64,000 bases of DNA. It comes from an uncultured Collinsella sp. (lineage in GTDB: Bacteria; Actinomycetota; Coriobacteriia; Coriobacteriales; Coriobacteriaceae). Made by a program: the position numbers and the translations under genes. Shown here one piece after another: positions 52,312 through 59,316 of this stretch. The notes under the pieces are model-generated. The model had not been told where the DNA came from and did no database searches. It saw only the letters and a list, made by a program, of their open reading frames with translations. The stretch is taken from assembly GCA_900542635.1 (NCBI GenBank), contig UQOJ01000002.1, positions 1 through 64,000 of the forward strand. The letters are read 5' to 3'. Numbering within the stretch: the first letter of the stretch is position 1; every line of letters begins with the position of its first letter.

Positions 52312-53532
52312 CTAGTTCTCGTCCTCAAACATACCACCCGCGACGACCTCGTACATATGCTCGAGCTCCGAGCGGTCCATCAAAAGTGGAACGGGGTACA
52401 GGGGATTGGCCTCGGCATCGGCATGGGCCGCCATTTGCGGAATATCGGAGCGGCGAATACCCGAGACATATTTGGGGATTCCCAGGGCCTCGTTCATGCG
52501 GTCGACCCAATCGATAAAGGCCTCGGCCGCAAGACTATCCTGCGCGGTAGCCGGCGTAATGCCCGCCATGCGAGCAAGATCGGCAAGCTTGGGGGCGGCG
52601 GCGTCACCATAAGCGCGAAGCATGTGCGGCAGGATGATCGCGTTGGCCAAACCGTGCGGAATTCCGTATCGGCCGCCCAGACTGTGCGCGATGGCATGCA
52701 CATATCCGACATAGGAGCGGGTAAACGCAACGCCCGCCTTATACGCCGCCGAAAGCATATTGCGACGAGCGCGCATGTCGTCACCATGCTCATAGGCCTC
52801 GAGCAAATTGTCGTGGATAAGCTGCACCGCCTGTCGCGCCATCTTGCGCGTATAGGGCGTGGTGCTTCGCCCGATAAAGGCCTCAACGGCATGCGTCAGG
52901 GCGTCCATGCCCGTCTGCCCCGTAATGGAAGCGGGCAAGCCGCACGTAAACTCGGGGTCGTGGACTGCAAAACGCGGGATGAGCACAAAGTCGTTAATGG
53001 GGTATTTGTAGTGCGTCCCGTCATCGGTAATTACCGCCGCAAGCGTGACTTCGCTTCCCGTACCGGCGGTAGTGGGAACGGCGATGAGCAGCGGCAGGCG
53101 ACGATGAATCCGCAGCAGGCCGCGCATCTTGTTGATGGGCTTGTTTGGCTGCGCAATGCGTGCGCCCACGCCCTTGGCACAGTCCATGGCCGAGCCACCG
53201 CCAAAGCCGATAATGGCCTGGCAGGCGCTCTCTCGATACAGGGACGCCGCTTCTTCCACGTTTGAAACCGTGGGGTTTGCACGCGTTTCGACATAGACCG
53301 TAACGCCAATCCCCCTGCATGCGAGCGCCGTCTCGAGCGGTGCCGTGAGCCCCAGACGGGCAATGCCGGGATCCGTCACGATAAGGACCTTCTGGATCGA
53401 GCGCTTTTGAAGCACCGCGGGCACATCCTCGGCATGCTCTAAAATGCGCGGCTCGGTATAGGGCAGGATCGGCAATGCAATGCGAAAAACCGTCTGATAT
53501 GTTCGGCACCAGGCACGACGGGCTAGATGCAT
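52312..53532 (-). CDS. Iron-containing (type III) alcohol dehydrogenase
   Basis: A 406-residue group III alcohol dehydrogenase. The NAD(P)-binding GGGSAMDCAKG (about 106-116) and the VPTTAGTGSEVT loop are clear. The metal ligands are DPE in VHDPEFTCGLP and the histidines in THAVEAFIG, HAIAHSLGG and IPHGLAN. Members oxidise or form alcohols such as ethanol, 1,2-propanediol and lactaldehyde. GGAG precedes the ATG at 53532. A palindromic TGTTGA-TAGG-TCAACA sits 19 bases upstream of the start and is a candidate operator. The first N-terminal residues (MHLARRAWCRTYQ) are unusual and basic, with no clear signal function. Confidence 0.92.
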   Translation of the reverse strand: MHLARRAWCRTYQTVFRIALPILPYTEPRILEHAEDVPAVLQKRSIQKVLIVTDPGIARLGLTAPLETALACRGIGVTVYVETRANPTVSNVEEAASLYRESACQAIIGFGGGSAMDCAKGVGARIAQPNKPINKMRGLLRIHRRLPLLIAVPTTAGTGSEVTLAAVITDDGTHYKYPINDFVLIPRFAVHDPEFTCGLPASITGQTGMDALTHAVEAFIGRSTTPYTRKMARQAVQLIHDNLLEAYEHGDDMRARRNMLSAAYKAGVAFTRSYVGYVHAIAHSLGGRYGIPHGLANAIILPHMLRAYGDAAAPKLADLARMAGITPATAQDSLAAEAFIDWVDRMNEALGIPKYVSGIRRSDIPQMAAHADAEANPLYPVPLLMDRSELEHMYEVVAGGMFEDEN

Positions 53533-53550
53533 AAAGGAAACTCCTTCATT

Positions 53551-53566
53551 TGTTGATAGGTCAACA
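53551..53566. promoter_or_regulatory. Palindromic operator candidate before the ADH/ALDH operon
   Basis: TGTTGA and TCAACA form a perfect six-base inverted repeat with a four-base spacer, 19 bases upstream of the ADH start codon. A repressor binding here could block transcription of the operon. The regulator is not encoded beside it. Confidence 0.45.
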
Positions 53567-53646
53567 TTTGCTCGCCCGATTGTACTCAGCGGCGGTCAAA
53601 GACGGCCTGCCAATCGTTAATCAATCAACATCTTCATATCTCAAAA

Positions 53647-53674
53647 TTGTTTTATTAAAAATCATTCCTAATAG
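53647..53674 (+). promoter_or_regulatory. Candidate promoter of the rubrerythrin gene
   Basis: TTGTTT (53647-53652) and TAATAG (53669-53674) are 16 bases apart in an A/T-rich stretch, about 115 bases before the start codon of the rubrerythrin gene. Confidence 0.45.
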
Positions 53675-53788
53675 GCTTCACATTTGGTTGCATTTATGGA
53701 TAATAGAACTCGTCAAGACGCACGTCCGGAGAGGGCCCTTACGGGACCGGACGAGCGCACAATCGCCATCGATCGAAAGGATCGAATC

Positions 53789-54349
53789 ATGAAGTTTGTT
53801 TGTCCCGTTTGCGGTTATGTGGAAGAGTTCGACGGCGACCAGCTGCCCGAGGACTTCAAGTGCCCCCAGTGCGGCGTTCCCGGTTCTCGTTTCCTGAAGC
53901 AGGAGGAGGGCCAGCTCGAGTGGGCTGCCGAGCACGTCGTGGGCGTCGCCAAGATGGAGGGCGTCTCCGAGGACATCGTTGCCGACCTGCGCGCCAACTT
54001 TGAGGGCGAGTGCTCCGAGGTCGGTATGTACCTGGCCATGGCTCGCGTCGCTCATCGCGAGGGTTACCCCGAGATCGGCCTGTACTGGGAGAAGGCTGCC
54101 CACGAGGAGGCCGAGCACGCCGCTAAGTTCGCCGAGCTCCTGGGCGAGGTCGTGACCGACTCCACCAAGAAGAACCTCGAGATGCGCGTTGAGGCCGAGA
54201 ACGGCGCCACCGCCGGCAAGACCGATCTTGCCAAGCGCGCCAAGGCCGCTGGCCTCGATGCCATCCACGATACCGTGCACGAGATGGCTCGCGACGAGGC
54301 CCGCCACGGCAAGGCTTTCGCCGGCCTGCTCAAGCGCTACTTTGGCTAA
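53789..54349 (+). CDS. Reverse rubrerythrin (rubredoxin domain plus ferritin-like di-iron domain)
   Basis: A 186-residue protein. The N-terminal rubredoxin-type iron site has CPVC (5-8) and CPQC (25-28), unlike classical rubrerythrin where it is C-terminal. The ferritin-like domain (about 40-186) shows the di-iron ligands in [48 protein letters not shown] (read as separate helices) and [14 protein letters not shown]. Such proteins reduce hydrogen peroxide with NADH-derived electrons and protect strict anaerobes. AAAGGAT precedes the ATG at 53789. A terminator lies 34 bases past the stop codon. A strong A/T-rich promoter region upstream fits high expression. Confidence 0.9.
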   Translation: MKFVCPVCGYVEEFDGDQLPEDFKCPQCGVPGSRFLKQEEGQLEWAAEHVVGVAKMEGVSEDIVADLRANFEGECSEVGMYLAMARVAHREGYPEIGLYWEKAAHEEAEHAAKFAELLGEVVTDSTKKNLEMRVEAENGATAGKTDLAKRAKAAGLDAIHDTVHEMARDEARHGKAFAGLLKRYFG

Positions 54350-54382
54350 GCCAGACGCCTGAGAGACAATCTCTAGCTCGAT

Positions 54383-54415
54383 AAGGCCCGGACCGCACTG
54401 TTCGGGCCTTTTTGT
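54383..54415 (+). terminator. Terminator after the rubrerythrin gene
   Basis: AAGGCCCG paired with CGGGCCTT plus one more pair, followed by TTTTTG. Confidence 0.88.
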
Positions 54416-54478
54416 GTCTCGAGGACTCGTTAACGCCCTGAAATAGGACCGCCTTCGGCATCGGTTTCTCGTCAAAAA

Positions 54479-54601
54479 CTAAGTGAGTAGACTTTTTGGA
54501 ACTTGCCGAGCACGCCATCCATATTGCTTTATAAAGCCGCAGCTAAATGACTTGTTGCAAAACGGCCTGGTCGCCAAAGCGCCAAAAGTCTACTCACTTA
54601 G
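54479..54601 (+). repeat. 123-bp inverted-repeat element, copy 2
   Basis: Same 18-base perfect terminal inverted repeats as copy 1, same orientation, same length. The interior is closest to copy 3 (shared CTTGTT, CAAAAC and GCCTGGTCGCCAAAG). Its right end provides the last three codons and the stop of the DUF559-like gene. Confidence 0.9.
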
Positions 54602-55717
54602 AACCGCAGCCGTCCACGATCGAGCTGTTTTGCGTCTAACGGTCATCTTTCCGTCGATTACTCCCAATTTTGTCCAGTCAACGAATAGTTCAGACCGGAG
54701 TAATGTCTCAGCCCTTTGCTCATCTGAGCTTTTATCACGATATTCAGCATCGAGCATCCTGCATACGGCCTTAACGACGGCGCGGAATCTATCCTCATCG
54801 GATATCTGTCTGTGTGTCAGGAGAAGTACATCATAGCCCATAGCCTGAAGGGCCGTCATGCGGTCAGCGTCACGCAAGCCATCCCCTGCGCGTCCGTGCG
54901 AGGCCTTTCCCTGACATTCAATGGCCACCTGTCGCCTGCCGTCCGGCGAAGACAGAAGTAGATCGATATACACACGGGACTTTCCCACAATCGCTCGAGC
55001 ACTTGTGCTTAACGTCACTTCGACATTGAGCTCTATGCCGCAAAAACCTTCGCCTCCCAGGGCTCGCGGCAGTCCAAGCAACAAATACGCCTCGACCTCA
55101 AAAGGCGACGCGGCACCCAATGGAACGAGTTGCGATACCGCCATAAATCTATTGCCGTAACGCATCCCGCAAACATCTGAACAAAAACGGTCAAGGTCTC
55201 CGCCCAAAACCAAAGCGTCTCGACGCCATAAATTTGAGGCGGTGCCGTCCTCGGACGGGCAGCGCACCCAACCGACCGTTGTCGAAATCGCGCCCGAATC
55301 AATTGCACGCGAAAGCTCCGCCTCAAGTGCCGCCGGCAGGGCACACACCGCAAACAAGCCACACATCTCCGCCAATACCAAAAGAAGCTGAAGATCCGTC
55401 AGATGCCGCGACATGATGAATGTCGTCAGTAGAGGAGACGTAACCAAAAACCCATGCTCCGTTTCCAGCACGGATTCCCTGGGGAGCTCACCAAGAAACA
55501 GCCGCTGCCTAATGCTGGCAGGACAAGTCCGTTTGTTTCTCGTCCGAACCAATGTATACAACGGAAAACCGAGCGCGACCGCAGCCGTCGGGTTGCGGGC
55601 GAGATCATATCGCTGCCGGTCTTCTTCCGGTCGTGGAAGCGGCGGACACAAAGCGCGGACTTGAGGAGGCAAACGCCAGTACCTAAAAGCTGATATGTCA
55701 CAAAGTAGATCCTTCAT
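54590..55717 (-). CDS. DUF559/Vsr-like nuclease-domain protein with AbiEi-like N-terminal region
   Basis: A 375-residue protein. The N-terminal half (to about 135) resembles the AbiEi-type architecture of actinobacterial DUF559 proteins (YTLVRTRNKRTCPASIRQRLF, LETEHGFLVTSPLLTTFIMSR, LAEMCGLFAV). The C-terminal part holds VYIDLLLSSPDGRRQVAIECQGKASH, where Asp and Glu-x-x-x-Lys fit the PD-(D/E)xK nuclease core (here ECQGK), and AMGYDVLLLTHRQISDEDRF. ATG at 55717 lacks an obvious ribosome binding site; a GTG at 55723 is possible. The end, LSE-stop, comes from repeat copy 2, and copy 3 lies 180 bases upstream. It stands apart from defined operons and may be a mobile cargo. The nuclease call is moderate. 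Confidence 0.6.
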   Translation of the reverse strand: MKDLLCDISAFRYWRLPPQVRALCPPLPRPEEDRQRYDLARNPTAAVALGFPLYTLVRTRNKRTCPASIRQRLFLGELPRESVLETEHGFLVTSPLLTTFIMSRHLTDLQLLLVLAEMCGLFAVCALPAALEAELSRAIDSGAISTTVGWVRCPSEDGTASNLWRRDALVLGGDLDRFCSDVCGMRYGNRFMAVSQLVPLGAASPFEVEAYLLLGLPRALGGEGFCGIELNVEVTLSTSARAIVGKSRVYIDLLLSSPDGRRQVAIECQGKASHGRAGDGLRDADRMTALQAMGYDVLLLTHRQISDEDRFRAVVKAVCRMLDAEYRDKSSDEQRAETLLRSELFVDWTKLGVIDGKMTVRRKTARSWTAAVLSE

Positions 55718-55774
55718 AGGCACAGGAAAACACGAATTTCAACCCAATCAGTCACGCATTGGCGCGAACGCAGC

Positions 55775-55877
55775 AAAAATGGCGCCGAACGGACTGCCAA
55801 GTTTTCAACAGCCCTCCCCAACTGGCCAAAAGCTTGCCGAGAGCTGGACGAAACCCTGTTGAAAACCCCATTTTTTT
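55775..55877. repeat. Imperfect palindrome next to repeat copy 3
   Basis: AAAAATGG (55775-55782) and CCATTTTT (55869-55876) flank a stronger inner inverted repeat GTTTTCAACAG/CTGTTGAAAAC (55801-55811, 55856-55866). It is distinct from the 123-bp element 22 bases downstream. The function is unknown; it lies upstream of the DUF559-like gene. Confidence 0.5.
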
Positions 55878-55898
55878 CTCATGTAGAAGCTTTGCGCG

Positions 55899-56021
55899 GC
55901 AAGTGAGTAGACTTTTTTGAACATCCCGAGCAGGCCGGTCATCCTGCTTTTCAAAACCGCAGGTAGATAGCTTGTTACAAAACTGCCTGGTCGCCAAAGT
56001 GCTAAAAGTCTACTCACTTAG
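55899..56021 (+). repeat. 123-bp inverted-repeat element, copy 3
   Basis: Same length and orientation as copies 1 and 2; only the first two bases of the left end differ (GC for CT). The right end overlaps the pdxR 3' end and supplies its terminal codons and stop. Confidence 0.9.
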
Positions 56022-57449
56022 ATTGCAGAGCGCCCCCATTAGCTGCAATTCCAAGGTATTAAGCACTTTTGGACTCAGATCATCATACTGAACAAGAATT
56101 TGACTTGAGTTTTCAGGGACAGATGCGCCATCGGCACACCAATAACAGTCACTGATATCGATAAACGGGATACTCGAGCGCGTGAGGGCCCGTGCAAAAG
56201 TGCTTCCGCCCGTTCTACGCTCCGCAACCACGATACAGTAAAGGCCCGCGTCTGCATGCTCGATCGAGACTTCCCCTGCCGGAAATGCCTTCCGTACAAG
56301 CGCCACTAGGCCATCACGCGCCTCGCGGGCACGAACGCGCACGCGGTTCACATGACGCTCGTAATCACCCGATTCCAGCAAGCGAGCCAATGCAACTTGA
56401 TCTATGGAGCTAACCGACGAGGCGTAAAAACCAAGGTCGCGCCTAAACCGCTCCATCAGCTCGTCGGGCAACACCATGTACGCTAGGCGCAACGCCGAAG
56501 ACAGGCTCTTCGAAAACGTGTTGGTGTATATAACCGACTGGGCGGCATCGATCGACGCGAGCGCGGGAATCGGCTTCCCGGCAAGGCGAAACTCACAATC
56601 AAAGTCATCTTCGATGAGATACCGACCTGGTCGCTCGGCGGCCCAGCTCAGAAGCGCATAGCGCCGCGCAATGCTCGTCACAAGGCCAGTCGGATACTGA
56701 TGGGACGGCATCAGGTGAAGGACATCGGTCCCGCTTTTCTGCAGAGTGCTCAAGTCCACGCCCTCATCATCCAACGGGATATGTCGAACTTTGCAGCCCA
56801 TAGCCTGATAGATGCGCGTCAGGCGCAAATAGCCCGGGTCCTCAACGGCATACACCTTGTCAGCGCCAAGCAACTGAACCAACATGGTATCGAGCAGCTG
56901 GGCGCCTGCACCGATAACAATGTTGTTGGGATCGACATTCATGCCCCTCGTCCCACGCAGATGGTGAGCAATTGCGCGTCGCAGCCGAGCGGTGCCCTGC
57001 GCCGGTGCGGGCGAAAAGATTTCGCGCTCATCTTCGGATGCCAGCGTCGCCCGTAGTGCGCTTTGCCAAAGCCGCGCCGCCTCCAAAGCGGAAGGAGAAA
57101 GTGCATCGAATCGCTCGACCTGTCCGTTGACATCATGCGCGCTGGGACCCGCAGAGGCGGCATCTCGGTCGATGCCCTCCGCAGCCGAAGCCAAAACCGG
57201 TGCATCCGGAAGCCTGCAAGCGTAGTAGCCACGCCGCGGCTTTGAGCAAATATAACCCTCGGCAAGTAACTGGCTATATGCATTCTCGATAGTAATGACG
57301 CTGATTCCCAGATGACTGGCAAAGGCACGCTTAGACGGCAGATGCTCCCCCGCCGCAATACGTCCAGCAACAATATCATCTCGAATTTGCTGGTAAACAT
57401 ACTCATAAAGCGATGCTTCGCCGCGTTTTTCCAAATTGTAGTCAAGCAT
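56010..57449 (-). CDS. pdxR: MocR/PdxR-type GntR-aminotransferase regulator
   Basis: A 479-residue regulator. An N-terminal GntR winged helix (about 10-80: SLYEYVYQQIRDDIVAGRIAAGEHLPSKRAFASHLGISVITIENAYSQLLAEGYI as consecutive elements) is joined to a fold-type I aminotransferase-like domain. Lys314 in TNTFSKSLSS should bind PLP. It lies divergently from pdxST (145 bases between the start codons), the classical arrangement in which PdxR senses PLP and controls pdxST. The last residues LSE and the stop are encoded by repeat copy 3, so the natural C-terminus may have been altered. GGTGG precedes the ATG at 57449. Confidence 0.9.
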   Translation of the reverse strand: MLDYNLEKRGEASLYEYVYQQIRDDIVAGRIAAGEHLPSKRAFASHLGISVITIENAYSQLLAEGYICSKPRRGYYACRLPDAPVLASAAEGIDRDAASAGPSAHDVNGQVERFDALSPSALEAARLWQSALRATLASEDEREIFSPAPAQGTARLRRAIAHHLRGTRGMNVDPNNIVIGAGAQLLDTMLVQLLGADKVYAVEDPGYLRLTRIYQAMGCKVRHIPLDDEGVDLSTLQKSGTDVLHLMPSHQYPTGLVTSIARRYALLSWAAERPGRYLIEDDFDCEFRLAGKPIPALASIDAAQSVIYTNTFSKSLSSALRLAYMVLPDELMERFRRDLGFYASSVSSIDQVALARLLESGDYERHVNRVRVRAREARDGLVALVRKAFPAGEVSIEHADAGLYCIVVAERRTGGSTFARALTRSSIPFIDISDCYWCADGASVPENSSQILVQYDDLSPKVLNTLELQLMGALCNLSE

Positions 57450-57461
57450 GAGTTTACCACC

Positions 57462-57504
57462 TGACCTTATCGAGCTGTTCAATCTGGTATTAAGTTGACC
57501 TTAT
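57462..57504. promoter_or_regulatory. Candidate PdxR operator in the pdxR-pdxST intergenic region
   Basis: TGACCTTAT occurs twice in direct orientation (57462-57470 and 57496-57504), 34 bases apart, about three helical turns. TTCAAT and TATTAT (57479-57484, 57502-57507) form a possible promoter pair overlapping the second repeat. The layout suits control of both divergent genes. Confidence 0.5.
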
Positions 57505-57594
57505 TATTATCTCGAAAACTGAGTATTTTGCCATACCCAGCTCCCCGATAGGATGTTCCGTCAAGCAATGCACATGCCAACCAAGGGAGCAACC

Positions 57595-58485
57595 ATGGCA
57601 GAACAGACCAGCCAGGCTGATCGCGTCAAACTCAATCGCGAACTCGCGCAGATGCTCAAGGGCGGCGTCATCATGGACGTCACCACGCCCGAGCAGGCAC
57701 GCATCGCCGAGGAGGCAGGCGCCTGCGCCGTCATGGCTCTCGAGCGCATCCCGGCCGACATCCGTGCCGCAGGCGGCGTCTCGCGCATGAGCGACCCCAA
57801 GATGATCAAGGGCATCCAGGAGGCCGTCTCCATCCCCGTCATGGCCAAGTGCCGCATCGGTCACATCGTCGAGGCGCAGGTCCTGCAGGCCATCGAGATC
57901 GATTACATCGACGAGTCCGAGGTTCTCTCCCCTGCCGATGATGTCTATCACATCGACAAGACCCAGTTTGACGTGCCGTTTGTCTGCGGCGCCCGTGATC
58001 TGGGCGAGGCGCTGCGCCGTGTTGCCGAAGGCGCCACGATGATTCGCACCAAGGGTGAGCCGGGTACGGGCGACGTCGTTCAGGCCGTGCGTCACATGCG
58101 CAAAATCCAAAAGCAGATCCGCGACGTAGTTGCCCTGCGCGACGACGAGCTCTTTGAGGCAGCCAAGCAACTGCAGGTTCCGGTCGAGCTGGTGCGCGAG
58201 GTCCATGCCACGGGTAAGCTTCCCGTCGTGAACTTTGCCGCTGGCGGCGTAGCGACCCCCGCCGACGCCGCGCTGATGATGCAGCTGGGTGCCGAGGGCG
58301 TCTTTGTCGGCTCGGGCATCTTTAAGAGCGGCGACCCCGCCAAGCGCGCCGCCGCCATCGTCAAGGCCGTGGCAAACTTCACCGATGCCAAGCTCATCGC
58401 CGAGCTTTCGGAGGACCTGGGCGAGGCCATGGTGGGCATCAACGCCGACGAAATCGAGATCATCATGGAGGAACGCGGGCGCTAG
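57595..58485 (+). CDS. pdxS: Pyridoxal 5'-phosphate synthase lyase subunit PdxS
   Basis: A 296-residue TIM barrel that makes PLP from ribose 5-phosphate, glyceraldehyde 3-phosphate and glutamine-derived ammonia. The first catalytic Lys is in [10 protein letters not shown] (about 85), the second in [11 protein letters not shown] (about 153), and Asp28 in [12 protein letters not shown] is the conserved ribose-phosphate ligand. GAAPLIGG-like [34 protein letters not shown] is the phosphate-binding C-terminal part. GGGAG precedes the ATG by five bases. It is co-transcribed with pdxT 20 bases downstream. Confidence 0.97.
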   Translation: MAEQTSQADRVKLNRELAQMLKGGVIMDVTTPEQARIAEEAGACAVMALERIPADIRAAGGVSRMSDPKMIKGIQEAVSIPVMAKCRIGHIVEAQVLQAIEIDYIDESEVLSPADDVYHIDKTQFDVPFVCGARDLGEALRRVAEGATMIRTKGEPGTGDVVQAVRHMRKIQKQIRDVVALRDDELFEAAKQLQVPVELVREVHATGKLPVVNFAAGGVATPADAALMMQLGAEGVFVGSGIFKSGDPAKRAAAIVKAVANFTDAKLIAELSEDLGEAMVGINADEIEIIMEERGR

Positions 58486-58505
58486 TCCAGCAGAAAGGAT
58501 CGCAC

Positions 58506-59093
58506 ATGAGCGATTATGCAGACCAGACGGTCGCCGTGCTGGCGGTCCAAGGTGCTTTTGCCGAGCACGAGGCAAGACTATCCGAGCTGGGCGCACGTTG
58601 TATTGAGCTGAGGCAGGCGGCTGATTTGAAGCAGGACTTTGACCGTCTGGTACTTCCCGGCGGCGAGTCTACCGTTCAAGGGAAGCTGCTTGATGAGTTG
58701 GACATGCTCGAGGAGCTTCGCACCCACATTGTTGAAGGCATGCCCGTCCTTGGCACCTGCGCCGGCTTGATTCTATTGGCGCGCGATCTTGCCGCACACG
58801 ACGATAAGGGAACGCCGCGCCTAGCAACCATGAACGTACTCGTTGAGCGCAACGCTTATGGCAGACAGCTCGGCAGTTTTCGCACCAAGGGCCAGGTGTC
58901 CGGCATCGACGGTGAAGTGCCATTAACATTTATCCGTGCACCCCGCATCGTCGAAGTGCACGGCAATGCCAAGGCCTTAGCGAAAGTCGACGGCCGTATC
59001 GTCGCCGCCCGTCAGGGCAACCAGCTCGGCGTAACCTTCCACCCCGAGCTCGACGACGACACGCGCCTCCACGAGCTCTTCCTCCAAATGTAG
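58506..59093 (+). CDS. pdxT: Pyridoxal 5'-phosphate synthase glutaminase subunit PdxT
   Basis: A 195-residue class I glutamine amidotransferase feeding ammonia to PdxS. LAVQGAFAEHEARLSELG starts the protein, LVLPGGEST follows, the nucleophile is Cys85 in GTCAGLILL, and the His-Glu pair is in FHPEL (179-181). GAAAGG precedes the ATG by about eight bases. It is the second gene of the pdxST operon and ends before a large hairpin. Confidence 0.96.
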   Translation: MSDYADQTVAVLAVQGAFAEHEARLSELGARCIELRQAADLKQDFDRLVLPGGESTVQGKLLDELDMLEELRTHIVEGMPVLGTCAGLILLARDLAAHDDKGTPRLATMNVLVERNAYGRQLGSFRTKGQVSGIDGEVPLTFIRAPRIVEVHGNAKALAKVDGRIVAARQGNQLGVTFHPELDDDTRLHELFLQM

Positions 59094-59174
59094 GCAGAAA
59101 ACAAACGAGCGTGGATTTTCGGACGCATAGCAAATGATCCCTTGGGGATGCCGATGTTTTGGTACCGACAGCGA

Positions 59175-59274
59175 GCGCCCACCAGAGCGAACAAATTGAC
59201 ATGAAAAGAGGACGGCATAGACCTTCTGGTCATGCCGTCCTCTTTGAATGACAAGTTGTCACTCTGGTGGGCGC
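59175..59274. repeat. Nested palindrome behind pdxT, including a strong terminator hairpin
   Basis: Perfect 13-base outer arms (GCGCCCACCAGAG, 59175-59187; CTCTGGTGGGCGC, 59262-59274) enclose a second perfect 14-base hairpin (59205-59218 with 59232-59245, loop with GACC/GGTC). The whole 100 bases can fold as one cruciform-like structure. Confidence 0.7.
59205..59245. terminator. Terminator hairpin after pdxT
   Basis: AAAGAGGACGGCAT pairs with ATGCCGTCCTCTTT; either strand ends in a T-containing run. It is centred about 130 bases past the pdxT stop codon. Confidence 0.65.
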
Positions 59275-59287
59275 GCAGCGTCAACTA

Positions 59288-59314
59288 GTTACGCGGTTCG
59301 TAGAACCGCGTAAC
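59288..59314 (-). terminator. Hairpin after the RGG-protein gene
   Basis: A perfect 12-base stem GTTACGCGGTTC/GAACCGCGTAAC with a three-base loop, starting three bases past the stop codon; there is no T-run, so it may act as a 3' stabiliser. Confidence 0.5.
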
Positions 59315-59316
59315 CC

